Shown: positions 14,997 to 23,184, numbered from the stretch's first letter. The stretch: DNA of 32,889 nucleotides from Minisyncoccota bacterium (GCA_905478465.1 CAJQIN010000012.1:1-32889); one strand, 5' to 3'. Notes: a model not told the origin generated them from the sequence alone. A program made the numbers and translations.

Positions 14997-15555
14997 TTTT
15001 TTCTTTTTGGAAATCTTCGAATTTCTGAACTTCAATATGTACTTGTCCGTATTCTGGCAGCTCTTCTTTCTTACTTACCCCAAGATGTGCAAGGAGTTCT
15101 GTTGTTGGTTTGTATACAAAACTGCGAGCATCATTTTTATTAGTTACCCTTTCAACGAGTCCTCGAATCATTAGGTTCCGAAGAATAAAAGAGGAATTAA
15201 CTCCTCGAATATAATCTATGTCTCTTTTAGGAACGGGTCCTCGATACAAAATAATAGCCAAAGTTTCTGTGCCAGCTTTTCCGAGATCTTTTGAAATGTC
15301 ATCTTTGATAATATTTTCAATAATTTTTCCAGCTTCAGGTGCACTTCGAAGTTCTAGCATGTCTTCTTTTGAAATAAGTCTAAGACCACGAGTTCTGAGT
15401 TTTTCATGAAGAACGGTGATTGCAGCATCTATTTCTTTTTCAGAAATAGATAATATTTCTGCCAGTTTTTTTCTTTTTACGGGCTCACCTTTAAAAAAAA
15501 GAATCGCTTCTATTTTGGCATCATTTGTTAAAGTCGGAATGTTTTCTTCGGGCAT
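14977..15555 (-). CDS. scpB: Segregation and condensation protein B
   Basis: Winged-helix kleisin partner of the SMC-ScpA condensin complex in chromosome segregation. The 192-residue protein has the tandem winged-helix layout: KIEAILFFKGEPVKRKKLAE, the ELRSAP strand, then GTETLAIILYRGPVPKRDID and the RNLMIRGLVERV block. It follows scpA by 37 bp and overlaps the carboxypeptidase gene by 20 bp. smc is not in the window. Confidence 0.93.
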   Translation of the reverse strand: MPEENIPTLTNDAKIEAILFFKGEPVKRKKLAEILSISEKEIDAAITVLHEKLRTRGLRLISKEDMLELRSAPEAGKIIENIIKDDISKDLGKAGTETLAIILYRGPVPKRDIDYIRGVNSSFILRNLMIRGLVERVTNKNDARSFVYKPTTELLAHLGVSKKEELPEYGQVHIEVQKFEDFQKEKNDETEV

Positions 15556-15592
15556 ATTTTTAAGTATAGTTAAAATATTATCATATTAGTTA

Positions 15593-16342
15593 CTAGTATT
15601 TAGGTACTCCAACTTCCTGTGTTTCCATTTGTATATCATCAAAATGATTATTTTGTATTACAGAGACAACACCTTCTTTTACCAGCTCTAGCATGGCCAG
15701 AAAACTAACGACAACATGTATCTTTTCTTCTTTTGACATTGTGCCATTTTTCTTTCCCGAAAATTCACTAAAGCTCATCTTGAGACTGGTCATAACACGT
15801 TCGGTTAATTTTCCTATCATCTCATCAAGACTAATGACCTTTGTAACAATAGTTTTCGCTATTTTTTCTGTCTGAGGAAAACTAGCAATTACTCTTTGCA
15901 TACATTCGAACATTCCTTGGGGTGTTGTGTTTTCTTCTGGAGAAAACACAGGTTCTATATGCGGCTGTTTACTTCGAGCAAACATGATTTTTTTTCCAAA
16001 CATGTTTTGTACATGTAATGATAGATCTTTGATTCGCTGATACTCCTTGAGACGTTTTTCTAGATCTTCTATATCACTTTGTTCTTCATTTGAAAGTTCA
16101 AGAGTAGGAAGAAGTGTACGAGATTTAATGAGTGCAAGTGTAGAGGCTATAAGTATGAAGTGGGCACTTTCTGCAATCGGCATCTCATCATATGTCCGAA
16201 CGTACGATATAAAGTCATCTGTTACTTTTGAAAGAGAAACATCACTAACATGCATTTTTCTTTTTTCAATAAGGCTCAAGAGAAGGTCTAGTGGACCTTC
16301 AAATGTTTCTTGTTTGATACTGAAAGATGTGTTTAGTGTCAT
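15593..16342 (-). CDS. scpA: Segregation and condensation protein A (kleisin)
   Basis: Kleisin subunit linking SMC heads. The 249-residue protein begins with the ScpA signature FEGPLDLLLSLIEKRKMHV, followed by helices LIASTLALIKSRTLLPT. The C-terminal winged-helix part includes VVSFLAMLELVKEGVVSVIQ. It starts 8 bp after the small membrane gene downstream of aspS, so it is transcribed as part of the aspS unit. Confidence 0.93.
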   Translation of the reverse strand: MTLNTSFSIKQETFEGPLDLLLSLIEKRKMHVSDVSLSKVTDDFISYVRTYDEMPIAESAHFILIASTLALIKSRTLLPTLELSNEEQSDIEDLEKRLKEYQRIKDLSLHVQNMFGKKIMFARSKQPHIEPVFSPEENTTPQGMFECMQRVIASFPQTEKIAKTIVTKVISLDEMIGKLTERVMTSLKMSFSEFSGKKNGTMSKEEKIHVVVSFLAMLELVKEGVVSVIQNNHFDDIQMETQEVGVPKY

Positions 16343-16350
16343 TATTTTTA

Positions 16351-16620
16351 TTACAGATCTAGTTTTTTATAAAGTTTGCCAGTAAATAGAAGGATTATAA
16401 TTCCGAAGATAACCATAAGTATAGGATTGTCACGAAATATAGGTATATTATCGAAAATACGTTCAAAACCGGATAACACAAGAACAACTCCAGCTGTTAC
16501 AAGAAGAAGGAAAATGGTAGGAAAACGTTCAAGTGCTTTTCTTGGTCGTTCAACGGCATTATTAAACTTATTTTTTGCAGCCTCCTCTATTTTGCTTATA
16601 TTATTTGTTATTTTTTCCAT
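16351..16620 (-). CDS. Small two-segment membrane protein between aspS and scpA
   Basis: An 89-residue protein with a charged, helical N-terminus (MEKITNNISKIEEAAKNKF), an arginine-rich patch, then two membrane segments (about 36-52 and 64-82) and a KLYKKLDL tail. I recall similar small membrane proteins in Parcubacteria; function unknown. The frame extends to 16677, but ATG 16620 overlaps the aspS stop by 20 bp and starts at a natural boundary. The overlap and the 8-bp gap to scpA place it inside the T-box-controlled unit. Confidence 0.65.
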   Translation of the reverse strand: MEKITNNISKIEEAAKNKFNNAVERPRKALERFPTIFLLLVTAGVVLVLSGFERIFDNIPIFRDNPILMVIFGIIILLFTGKLYKKLDL

Positions 16621-18004
16621 GATCAGTTTTAAGATGGAGTTCAATAAGTTGTTCTGGGGTAAGTTCTTTGGGTGCATTCATAACAGATGTTTGTCCTCCT
16701 CTTGTCATAGGAAAAGATTGAACTTCCCGAAGAGAGTCTTCACCTGTTAGATTCATGATACTTCTCTCGACGCCAAGTGCAATACCTCCATGGGGCGGTG
16801 TTCCGTACTTAAAAGCTTCAAGCATGTGTCCAATCTTATCCTCTGTTTCTTCCTCTGAATTTCCCATTATTTTATAAACAGCTTTTAGTATGTCGACTCT
16901 ATGTGAACGAATACTTCCTCCTCCAGATTCAAACCCATTACATACAAGGTCATATTGCTGAGTCATTATATTCTCGATGTTTTCTCCTGCTAGTAAATCA
17001 GCAATGCATTCATCCTTAGGCATTGAGAATGGATTGTGACTGAAGGTCCATTTACCGTCTTTTGTTTTTTCGAAGAATGGAAAATCTACTACCCATGCGT
17101 AAGCAAGTATTCCCTTTTCTTTATCTTCTTCTGTTCGTAGGTCAAATTTATCAGCACCATATTTTTCCATTGCATCTTTGTAGCTAATTCGTGGAAAAGG
17201 TTTTTCTTTGATGGTGTGACCCATAGATTCAACTGTTTCAATAATCATTTCTTCTACAAGATTTAGTATGTCATTCTGAGTTACAAATGATGACTCGATA
17301 TCAATTTGTGTATGTTCGAAACCTCTGTCTCCCCGTAAATCCTCATCCCTGATAGCTCTAGCAATTTGGAAATATCTCTCAAAACCACCAACCATAAGAA
17401 GCTGCTTGTATTGTTGTGGTGATTGTGGGAGTGCGTAGAATTTTCCAGGATTTAACCTTGATGGAACAACGAAGTCTCGAGAACCTTCTGGGGTGGATTC
17501 AGTTAAAAGTGGAGTTTCTATTTCAGTAAATTTCTTTTTGAAAAGATATTCTCGACATTTTTGAACAAACTCACTTCGAATACGCATGTTTTTCTGCATT
17601 CGCTCTGAACGTAAATCAAGATAACGATATTTTAATCTCACTTCCTCTCCGACATCAATAGTATTTTCTGAAAGTGTAAAAGGCGGATTCTCTGATTCTG
17701 AAATGACAGAAATCTCGGTTGCTTCGATTTCTATGTTACCATTCTGTTCACCTTCTTTAACCATTTTCTCAGGTCTTTTGTTTACAATTCCTTTTACCTC
17801 AATGAGCCATTCTGGACGAACAGCATCTGCTTGTTTTTGAGCATCTATGTGATTTGGTAGAACAACCATTTGCACAGTTCCTGTTGCATCACGCAGGTCA
17901 ATGAAAATAAGTTTTCCGTGGTCTCGTCTAATATTTACCCATCCTTTAACAAGAACTTCTTTTCCTGCTGATTCTGATAAATTTTCTATGTGTGTTCGTT
18001 CCAT
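16601..18004 (-). CDS. aspS: Aspartyl-tRNA synthetase, compact bacterial type without GAD domain
   Basis: Class II synthetase charging tRNA-Asp. From ATG 18004 it has 467 residues. An N-terminal OB fold (about 1-110, VKGWVNIRRDHGKLIFIDLRD) is followed by the catalytic domain: YRYLDLR, ESTPEGSRDF, ALPQSPQQYKQLLMV, motif 2 in FQIARAIRDEDLRGDRGFEHTQID (quoted here as FQIARAIRDEDLR and FEHTQID) and motif 3 GGIALGVERSIM. The sequence is of bacterial type, but bacterial AspRS is usually near 590 residues; the GAD insertion between the DKFDLR and AWVVDFPFFE blocks is missing. The upstream TTG at 18031 lies in the T-box terminator tract, so ATG 18004 is preferred. Expression should respond to uncharged tRNA-Asp. 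Confidence 0.93.
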   Translation of the reverse strand: MERTHIENLSESAGKEVLVKGWVNIRRDHGKLIFIDLRDATGTVQMVVLPNHIDAQKQADAVRPEWLIEVKGIVNKRPEKMVKEGEQNGNIEIEATEISVISESENPPFTLSENTIDVGEEVRLKYRYLDLRSERMQKNMRIRSEFVQKCREYLFKKKFTEIETPLLTESTPEGSRDFVVPSRLNPGKFYALPQSPQQYKQLLMVGGFERYFQIARAIRDEDLRGDRGFEHTQIDIESSFVTQNDILNLVEEMIIETVESMGHTIKEKPFPRISYKDAMEKYGADKFDLRTEEDKEKGILAYAWVVDFPFFEKTKDGKWTFSHNPFSMPKDECIADLLAGENIENIMTQQYDLVCNGFESGGGSIRSHRVDILKAVYKIMGNSEEETEDKIGHMLEAFKYGTPPHGGIALGVERSIMNLTGEDSLREVQSFPMTRGGQTSVMNAPKELTPEQLIELHLKTDHGKNNK

Positions 18005-18024
18005 AATATGTCGTAGTTTTTGGA

Positions 18025-18270
18025 GAAACAAAATCGCCCCTCCAAATTTATTAATAATAAGAGTACAAAACTCTTGTAAATAAATTCGCAGGGGCGATAT
18101 CGTGTCGCGGTGCCACCCTGGTTTACCTGAATATTTTAAAAATATTAAAGGCTTCTTATTGCTACATATCGGTGTAGATTCCGAAGGGTTCTACTTGCTA
18201 TTTAGAGGTATATCTCTAAATAAGGTTCTTCCCTTACCTCGCCAGTGTCAGCTGGGTTATTGGTTATGGA
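18025..18270 (-). promoter_or_regulatory. T-box riboswitch controlling aspS
   Basis: The leader contains the T-box core AGGGTGGCACCGCG (18119-18106). The antiterminator pairs CAGGG with CCCTG around it. The competing terminator is a long stem, ATCGCCCCT (18098-18090) with AGGGGCGAT (18041-18033), extended by AATTTATT/AATAAATT and an inner hairpin, then a T-rich tract at 18032-18025. The UGGC bulge would pair with a GCCA 3' end, meaning discriminator G73, as in tRNA-Asp. A stem AAGGG/CCCTT with GAA opposite AGTA looks like Stem II. The only Stem I candidate is a tiny hairpin (18255-18242) whose 6-nt loop shows GAC, an Asp codon, at 18249-18247. Confidence 0.85.
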
Positions 18271-18273
18271 TGT

Positions 18274-18279
18274 ATTATA
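18274..18279 (-). promoter_or_regulatory. -10 box of the aspS T-box transcript
   Basis: Perfect TATAAT on the minus strand; the expected start near 18267 gives a leader of about 260 nt. The -35 is poor (T-rich). Confidence 0.5.
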
Positions 18280-18340
18280 GCGTATGAGTTGATAATAAAA
18301 ACTATTGACAATTTTTTATATGTTTGTTTTATTTTTATAC

Positions 18341-18371
18341 AAAAATCCCAAGGTTTAACCTTGGGATTTTT
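18341..18371 (-). terminator. Terminator of thrS
   Basis: 15-bp perfect stem (18341-18355 with 18357-18371); the flanking T5 is followed by AT-rich sequence. It isolates thrS from the aspS T-box unit. Confidence 0.85.
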
Positions 18372-18391
18372 CAATTACACATTCCTGAATC

Positions 18392-20119
18392 CTAAACTTC
18401 TTCTTTTAATTTTTTCACAAACTCTTCAATATTTAGTACTTCTTTCTCCCCTACTCTATTCTCAATAGTTATTTTTTCTGTTTTTACCTCCTCATCTCCA
18501 ATGACAATAAAGTACGGAATTTTTTCTACTTTTGCTTTACGAACCTTTTTTCCAAGACCATCACTTTGCGTATCACACTCTGCCCTAAAACCAGATTTCT
18601 TTATTTCTTGGGTAACTGCATGAGCGTATTCTTCATGTTCGTCTTCAATCGGAAGAACTTTCACTTGCACGGGTGCAAGCCAAAGTGGAAATTCTCCTGC
18701 GAAGTGTTCGATGATGACAGAAAGGAAACGCTCGAGGGAACCAGCAATTGCTCGGTGAATCATTACTGGAGTTTTTTTGGTTCCATCTTTATCTGTATAT
18801 TCAAGTTTGAATCGTGCGGGCATATTGAAATCAAGTTGTACCGTTGCCAATTGCCACTCTCGTCCAATAGCATCTTTAAACTTGAAATCGAGTTTTGGTC
18901 CATAGAATGCAGCTTCTCCTTCTTCGATAGAATAAGGAAGATTTTCTTCATCCGCAATTTCTTTAAGTGCTCCCTCTGCCATGTTCCAAACATCATCTCC
19001 TCCAAGATATTTCTCTGGTGTCTTTGGGTCTCGTGCTGAGAGCATTACGCGATATGTACCCTCATTCCACATATCAAGTGTACTGTAGAATTCTTTCATT
19101 ACTGAGATAACATTTTTTACTTCATCTTTTATTTGATCTGGTGTACAGAATATGTGTCCATCGTCTTGTGTTAGTGAGCGTACACGAGAAAGCCCCATAA
19201 GTTCTCCAGATTGTTCATCTCGATAACAAGTTGTTGTCTCAACAAAACGAACAGGTAAGTCTTTGTAACTTCGAGGTTCTGATGCATAGATTTGTGTATG
19301 ATGAGGACAGTTCATTGGTTTCATTACAAACTCGGCGTCTCGTGAATTTACTTTGAAAAGCTCATCGCCAAATTTTTCCCAGTGACCAGAAACTTTGTAC
19401 AGATCTGGTTTAGTGATGTGAGGAATCCAAACTTTTTGAAAGCCGTATCGTTCCTGAATAGATGTAATTTTTTGTTCAATTGCATCACGCATAGCTTGTC
19501 CTTTTGGAGTAAAGAGTGGTAGTCCTGGACCGACCAAGTCCGAGAAGGTAAAGAGACCCATTTCTTTTCCTATTTTTCGGTGATCACGTTTTTCTGATTC
19601 GATGAGCATCTTTTCGTGATTTTCTAGGTCTTCTTTGTTTGCAAAAGCCAGGCCATAGATACGTGTCAGTTGAGTATTTTTCTCGTCTCCTCTCCAGTAC
19701 ACACCTGCCAGCTTTGTTAATTTAAAAGCATCGGCTTTCAAGTCAGAAGCGTTATCAGCGTGCCCTCCTTTGCAGAGGTCTGTAAAATCTCCCCATGTAT
19801 AAAGAGTTATTTTTTCGTCAGCTTTGACAATGTCATTGATAAGCTCGAGTTTATAAGGGTTATTTTTAAATAGTTTCTTCGCCTCTATTTCAGTTACCTC
19901 TTTACCAGAGACTTCATTCCAAACATTTAAGAGTTTTTTCATTTTCTTTTGAATTTCTTTCAAATCTTTTTCAGAAATAGGTGTGGAGAATTCGAAGTCA
20001 TAGTAAAAACCATAGTCGATAGATGGGCCGATAGTTGGTTTGGCATCTGGGTAAAGTTCTAAAACTGCAGCGGCTAATAAGTGTGCAAAGCTATGTCTAA
20101 TTTTTTCTATAGGTTCCAT
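18392..20119 (-). CDS. thrS: Threonyl-tRNA synthetase lacking the TGS domain
   Basis: Class II synthetase charging tRNA-Thr. The 575-residue protein starts directly in the editing (N2) domain: HSFAHLLAAAVLELYPDAK with the HxxxH pair, and the CKGGH metal and editing motif. The catalytic core follows with MNCPHH (zinc Cys), the CYRDEQSGELMGLSRVRSL motif 2 region, AFYGPKLDFKF and motif 3 IAGSLERFLSVIIEHF (quoted as SLERFLSVIIEH). The anticodon-binding domain is complete. The usual 60-residue N-terminal TGS domain is absent, and the sequence before ATG 20119 does not encode one. Editing appears intact, since the H and C residues are present. The leader carries a 16-bp hairpin. Confidence 0.95.
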   Translation of the reverse strand: MEPIEKIRHSFAHLLAAAVLELYPDAKPTIGPSIDYGFYYDFEFSTPISEKDLKEIQKKMKKLLNVWNEVSGKEVTEIEAKKLFKNNPYKLELINDIVKADEKITLYTWGDFTDLCKGGHADNASDLKADAFKLTKLAGVYWRGDEKNTQLTRIYGLAFANKEDLENHEKMLIESEKRDHRKIGKEMGLFTFSDLVGPGLPLFTPKGQAMRDAIEQKITSIQERYGFQKVWIPHITKPDLYKVSGHWEKFGDELFKVNSRDAEFVMKPMNCPHHTQIYASEPRSYKDLPVRFVETTTCYRDEQSGELMGLSRVRSLTQDDGHIFCTPDQIKDEVKNVISVMKEFYSTLDMWNEGTYRVMLSARDPKTPEKYLGGDDVWNMAEGALKEIADEENLPYSIEEGEAAFYGPKLDFKFKDAIGREWQLATVQLDFNMPARFKLEYTDKDGTKKTPVMIHRAIAGSLERFLSVIIEHFAGEFPLWLAPVQVKVLPIEDEHEEYAHAVTQEIKKSGFRAECDTQSDGLGKKVRKAKVEKIPYFIVIGDEEVKTEKITIENRVGEKEVLNIEEFVKKLKEEV

Positions 20120-20161
20120 GTTTTGTGTAGATTAGTATGTTTAATGATGTGTCATATACAG

Positions 20162-20195
20162 AGCCCTAAAACACACAAATGTGTGTTTTAGGGCT
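20162..20195 (-). repeat. 16-bp perfect hairpin in the thrS leader
   Basis: 20162-20177 pairs with 20180-20195 with only 2 bases between arms. It lies between the putative -10 (20235-20240) and ATG 20119. No T-run follows on either strand, so it is not a standard terminator. Confidence 0.6.
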
Positions 20196-20234
20196 TATAG
20201 TTGTTGTGGTAGCAAATCTACTCATATGGTTTTT

Positions 20235-20240
20235 AGTATA
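20235..20240 (-). promoter_or_regulatory. Possible -10 box of thrS
   Basis: TATACT on the minus strand directly after the trpS terminator; gives a leader of about 110 nt that contains the hairpin 20162-20195. No convincing -35. Confidence 0.4.
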
Positions 20241-20252
20241 CTCCAAAATATG

Positions 20253-20287
20253 AAAAAACCCAGTTTCTGTTTATAGAAACTGGGTTT
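20253..20287 (-). terminator. Terminator of trpS
   Basis: 13-bp stem (20256-20268 with 20275-20287), 6-nt loop, T6 on the minus strand. Confidence 0.88.
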
Positions 20288-20325
20288 AAGTAGTGTGTCA
20301 AGGGACTATTGCCGGTACCCTGGTT

Positions 20326-21294
20326 CTACTTAAGTCCCGTCTTCTCTCTTACAACTTCCATTTTTTCGTGAGTAATAGATTCTACCTTTTTACCACCTTT
20401 TTCAAGAATTGTTTTCACAAGATCAACATCTTTTGAAATTTCTTCGCGTCTTTCTCTGAGTGGTGTAATGAGGTTAGTTATGTGTGTGATGAGAATTTCT
20501 TTTGATTCTTTGTATCCAAGTCCTCCATTTTTATATCCATCTTGGATCTTTTCCAAATCACTTCCTTGTGTAAATAGTGTGTGTAGGATGTAAAGAGTGT
20601 CGCCTTCTGTTTTTTTGGGTTCTTCAGGTCGGAGTGAGTCTGTAGCAATAGACATTACAGCTTTCTTTATTTCTTCGTTCGTTGCAAAAAGTGGAATAGT
20701 GTTGTTGTAACTTTTACTCATTTTTTGTCCATCGGTTCCTGGGACGGTTTGTGTTTCTTCAAGAATTAGTGGTTCTGGAAGTGCAAAAGTTTCTCCGAAT
20801 ATTCGATTAAATTTTTCAGCCGTATCACGGGCAATTTCAATATGTTGTTTTTGGTCGAGCCCTACCGGTACAACATTTGCGTCATGGATCAGTATGTCTG
20901 CTGCCATAAGAATTGGATAATCAAAAACGCCAACGTTAATTTCTTTATTTTTTGCCTCAGCATCTTTAAATGCATGTGCGCGTGAAAGATAGGGTACGGT
21001 AGTTAGACAATTGAATACCCATGTCAACTCAGTAACCTCAGGAACATCTGATTGTTTATATATAGTCATCTTTTCTGGATCAAGACCAATGGCTAGATAG
21101 TCCATGGCGACATCGAGTGTGGCCTGCGAGAGTTCATCTTTGTTCTGAACGGAGGTCAGGGCATGAAAATCAGCAACGAATATACGGGTATCGTATTCGT
21201 GCTGTAAATCAACAAATTGACGCATTGCACCAAGATAGTTTCCTATATGAGGTCGTCCTGTCGGCTTAACCCCTGAAATCAATATTTTTTTCAT
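20326..21294 (-). CDS. trpS: Tryptophanyl-tRNA synthetase
   Basis: Class I synthetase charging tRNA-Trp. From ATG 21294 it has 322 residues, normal TrpRS length, starting MKKILISGVKPTGRPHIGNY with the HIGH motif as HIGN. Other family features are the ADFHAL strand, PILMAADIL and VGLDQKQHIEIARD, and the KMSKS loop in DGQKMSKSYNN. The frame continues upstream to 21375, but that stretch overlaps hisS and lacks family similarity; the TATACT box 7 nt before ATG 21294 supports the shorter form. It is followed by a terminator. Confidence 0.95.
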   Translation of the reverse strand: MKKILISGVKPTGRPHIGNYLGAMRQFVDLQHEYDTRIFVADFHALTSVQNKDELSQATLDVAMDYLAIGLDPEKMTIYKQSDVPEVTELTWVFNCLTTVPYLSRAHAFKDAEAKNKEINVGVFDYPILMAADILIHDANVVPVGLDQKQHIEIARDTAEKFNRIFGETFALPEPLILEETQTVPGTDGQKMSKSYNNTIPLFATNEEIKKAVMSIATDSLRPEEPKKTEGDTLYILHTLFTQGSDLEKIQDGYKNGGLGYKESKEILITHITNLITPLRERREEISKDVDLVKTILEKGGKKVESITHEKMEVVREKTGLK

Positions 21295-21301
21295 AATAGT
21301 T

Positions 21302-21307
21302 AGTATA
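21302..21307 (-). promoter_or_regulatory. -10 box of trpS (leaderless)
   Basis: TATACT on the minus strand, 7 nt before ATG 21294, inside the 40-bp gap after hisS. No clear -35, so read-through from hisS may also contribute. Confidence 0.4.
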
Positions 21308-21334
21308 TTAGCAGTTTTTAAAAGGTTTGTGTAA

Positions 21335-22657
21335 TTAAGAGATTTTTTTAAGGAGTTCTTCGATTTGCCAGGCATTTTGCTCTCCTGTTTTAATATTTTT
21401 TAACATATATGTATTTGATGCAATTTCATCTTCACCAATAAGAACAACAAAAGGAATGTTTAGTTTATCTACATAGCTCATACTTTTCTTCACCTTGCCG
21501 TTTGTAAAAGAAATTTCCGCAGGAATACCCTTTTCCCGGAGTGTTGTTGCTAGTGTAAGTGCTTCTTTATCAGAATCTGTCGTGGGTACAAGAAGTACGC
21601 GAGTTGACGTCTGTACATTAGGAATAATAACTCCTTTTTTTAATAGCTGATCAAAGAGTCTAGTTAGGCCTATAGACGCTCCAACACCCGGAAGTTTTTT
21701 GTTTGTGTAGCTACTTGCCAGATTGTCATATCTTCCCCCTGAACACACAGAACCAATATCAGGATAGTTACTTAGTTTTGTTTCAAAAATGGTACCCGTG
21801 TAATAGTCGAGTCCTCGGGCAATAGAAAGGTCAATAACCGCGTAGTCTTCTGGAACTCCGTATTGATAAACTAATCGCATCACTTCTTCTAGTTCAGAAA
21901 CGCCTGTAATAAACTGTTCGTCTTGTATATTAAGTGCTCTGAGTTGCGCAAGAATTTCTTCTGTTGTTCCTGTGATAGCAATGAAAGATACTATTTTTTC
22001 TATTTGATCTGTTGAGAGAGACAGATTTTCGAGTTCTTTGGTTACTTCACTGATTCCAATTTTATCCAGCTTATCAATCACTTGCATTAAAGGTCCACTG
22101 TCTGCAACAGAGAGTGCGGAAAAAAGCCCGTTAAATATTTTGCGGTTATTGATACGGATAGTAAATGGTCCAAAATCAAGTTTTTTGAAAATGGTATATA
22201 TGATATTTGGAATCTCTGCGTCGTTACGAAGGTCTAGATTCACTTCTCCCACAATGTCTATGTCGCACTGATAGAATTCTCGAAAACGCCCTGCTTGTGC
22301 TCGTTCTCCTCTGTACACTTTTCCGATGGCATATCGTCGAAATGGAAACACGAGGTCATTGTAATGTTCTGCAACATAACGTGCCAGAGGAACGGTTAGG
22401 TCAAAACGCATAGCAAGCTCTGTATCCCCTTTGGTGAATTGGTAAATTTGCTTTTCTGTCTCCCCTCCTGCTTTAGCAAGAAGTACATCGGCTCGTTCAA
22501 GAACAGGAGTATCTATGGGTAAAAAACCAAACATTTCGTACGTTTGCTTAACGCTGTCTCGTATTGTATTGAAAGCAATCTGCTCATCTGGAAGAAGTTC
22601 CGTGAATCCAGAGAGTGGTTTAGTCTCAATTTTCTGTTTTTTGAATGGATTAAACAT
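21335..22657 (-). CDS. hisS: Histidyl-tRNA synthetase
   Basis: Class II synthetase charging tRNA-His, 440 residues. Landmarks: GFTELLPDEQ near the N-terminus, PIDTPVLERADVL (motif 1 region), RFDLTVPLARYVAEH, the motif 2 region RRYAIGKVYRGERAQAGR then EFYQCDIDIVG, the HisA motif ARGLDYYTGTIFE and motif 3 around GVGASIGLTRLFDQL. The C-terminal anticodon-binding domain follows. It has its own promoter with the -10 ending 10 nt before the ATG, and lies 40 bp before trpS. Confidence 0.96.
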   Translation of the reverse strand: MFNPFKKQKIETKPLSGFTELLPDEQIAFNTIRDSVKQTYEMFGFLPIDTPVLERADVLLAKAGGETEKQIYQFTKGDTELAMRFDLTVPLARYVAEHYNDLVFPFRRYAIGKVYRGERAQAGRFREFYQCDIDIVGEVNLDLRNDAEIPNIIYTIFKKLDFGPFTIRINNRKIFNGLFSALSVADSGPLMQVIDKLDKIGISEVTKELENLSLSTDQIEKIVSFIAITGTTEEILAQLRALNIQDEQFITGVSELEEVMRLVYQYGVPEDYAVIDLSIARGLDYYTGTIFETKLSNYPDIGSVCSGGRYDNLASSYTNKKLPGVGASIGLTRLFDQLLKKGVIIPNVQTSTRVLLVPTTDSDKEALTLATTLREKGIPAEISFTNGKVKKSMSYVDKLNIPFVVLIGEDEIASNTYMLKNIKTGEQNAWQIEELLKKIS

Positions 22658-22667
22658 GCGTAGGTGT

Positions 22668-22695
22668 ATTATAGCTTTTTAATAATAAAGCTCAA
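22668..22695 (-). promoter_or_regulatory. Promoter of hisS (short leader)
   Basis: Minus strand TTGAGC (22695-22690), 16 bp, then perfect TATAAT (22673-22668). Ten nt separate the -10 from ATG 22657, so the leader is about 0-3 nt. Confidence 0.55.
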
Positions 22696-22725
22696 ATAAA
22701 GTTATTTTTATAATATTTTGTATTA

Positions 22726-23178
22726 TTAGTTTAGAAAATTAATATTCTGAACTGTTTCTGGAAAACCACCTTTTAAATCTAGTATCAACTGATCTCGTAC
22801 TTCCATTTGATGCAGTGTAATTTCAGAAAGATTTTCTATCGGAAACCATAGCGGATTATATGTTTGAGATTTATCTTTTTTCATATGCAGTCTCTCGGGT
22901 GCATTTTTTGGAAAACTTATTTCGCCGCCTTTGTGTGTACATAGAAAGAAATATAACTGGGTGCCGTCCGTACTTTCCATATGATATATTTCGTACTTAA
23001 TAGATATCTGGATACTCGTCTCCTCTAGTACCTCCCTAGAGCATGTGTATTCTGGGCTTTCCCCATCTTCGATTCCACCTCCCGGAAATACATAGTATTC
23101 TTTTCCATTATTAAAACGGTGCATAAGAAGTATTTCGTCACCCTTTAGTATGATTCCAGCTGAACGGTTCCTTGGCAT
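22726..23178 (-). CDS. Nudix hydrolase
   Basis: Hydrolyses a nucleoside diphosphate linked to another group; the substrate is unknown. The 150-residue protein has a complete Nudix box: GGIEDGE, then seven residues, then REVLEETSI (G-x5-E-x7-RE-hydrophobic-x-EE), with Ser in place of the last Gly. The FPGGG strand precedes it. It resembles single-domain MutT/ADP-ribose-type proteins (NRSAGIILKGDEILLMHR start). An extended -10 (TGC-TATACT) ends 6 nt before the ATG. Confidence 0.88.
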   Translation of the reverse strand: MPRNRSAGIILKGDEILLMHRFNNGKEYYVFPGGGIEDGESPEYTCSREVLEETSIQISIKYEIYHMESTDGTQLYFFLCTHKGGEISFPKNAPERLHMKKDKSQTYNPLWFPIENLSEITLHQMEVRDQLILDLKGGFPETVQNINFLN

Positions 23179-23184
23179 GTGTGC

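Noticed and set aside
14997-15035. N-terminal extension of the D,D-carboxypeptidase
   Set aside because: It is a Lys/Ser-rich stretch fully inside scpB; the anchor and basic stretch begin naturally at ATG 14996.
18005-18031. TTG start of aspS at 18031
   Set aside because: The TTG lies in the T-rich tract of the T-box terminator, and the extra residues do not belong to the OB fold.
20290-20330. T-box-like string AACCAGGGTACCGG on the minus strand after trpS
   Set aside because: It lacks the TGGN bulge of the T-box (AGGGTGGNACC), it begins at the trpS stop codon, and the only nearby terminator belongs to trpS. The resemblance is chance.
21295-21375. N-terminal extension of trpS
   Set aside because: It overlaps hisS and covers the trpS -10 box; TrpRS similarity starts at ATG 21294.
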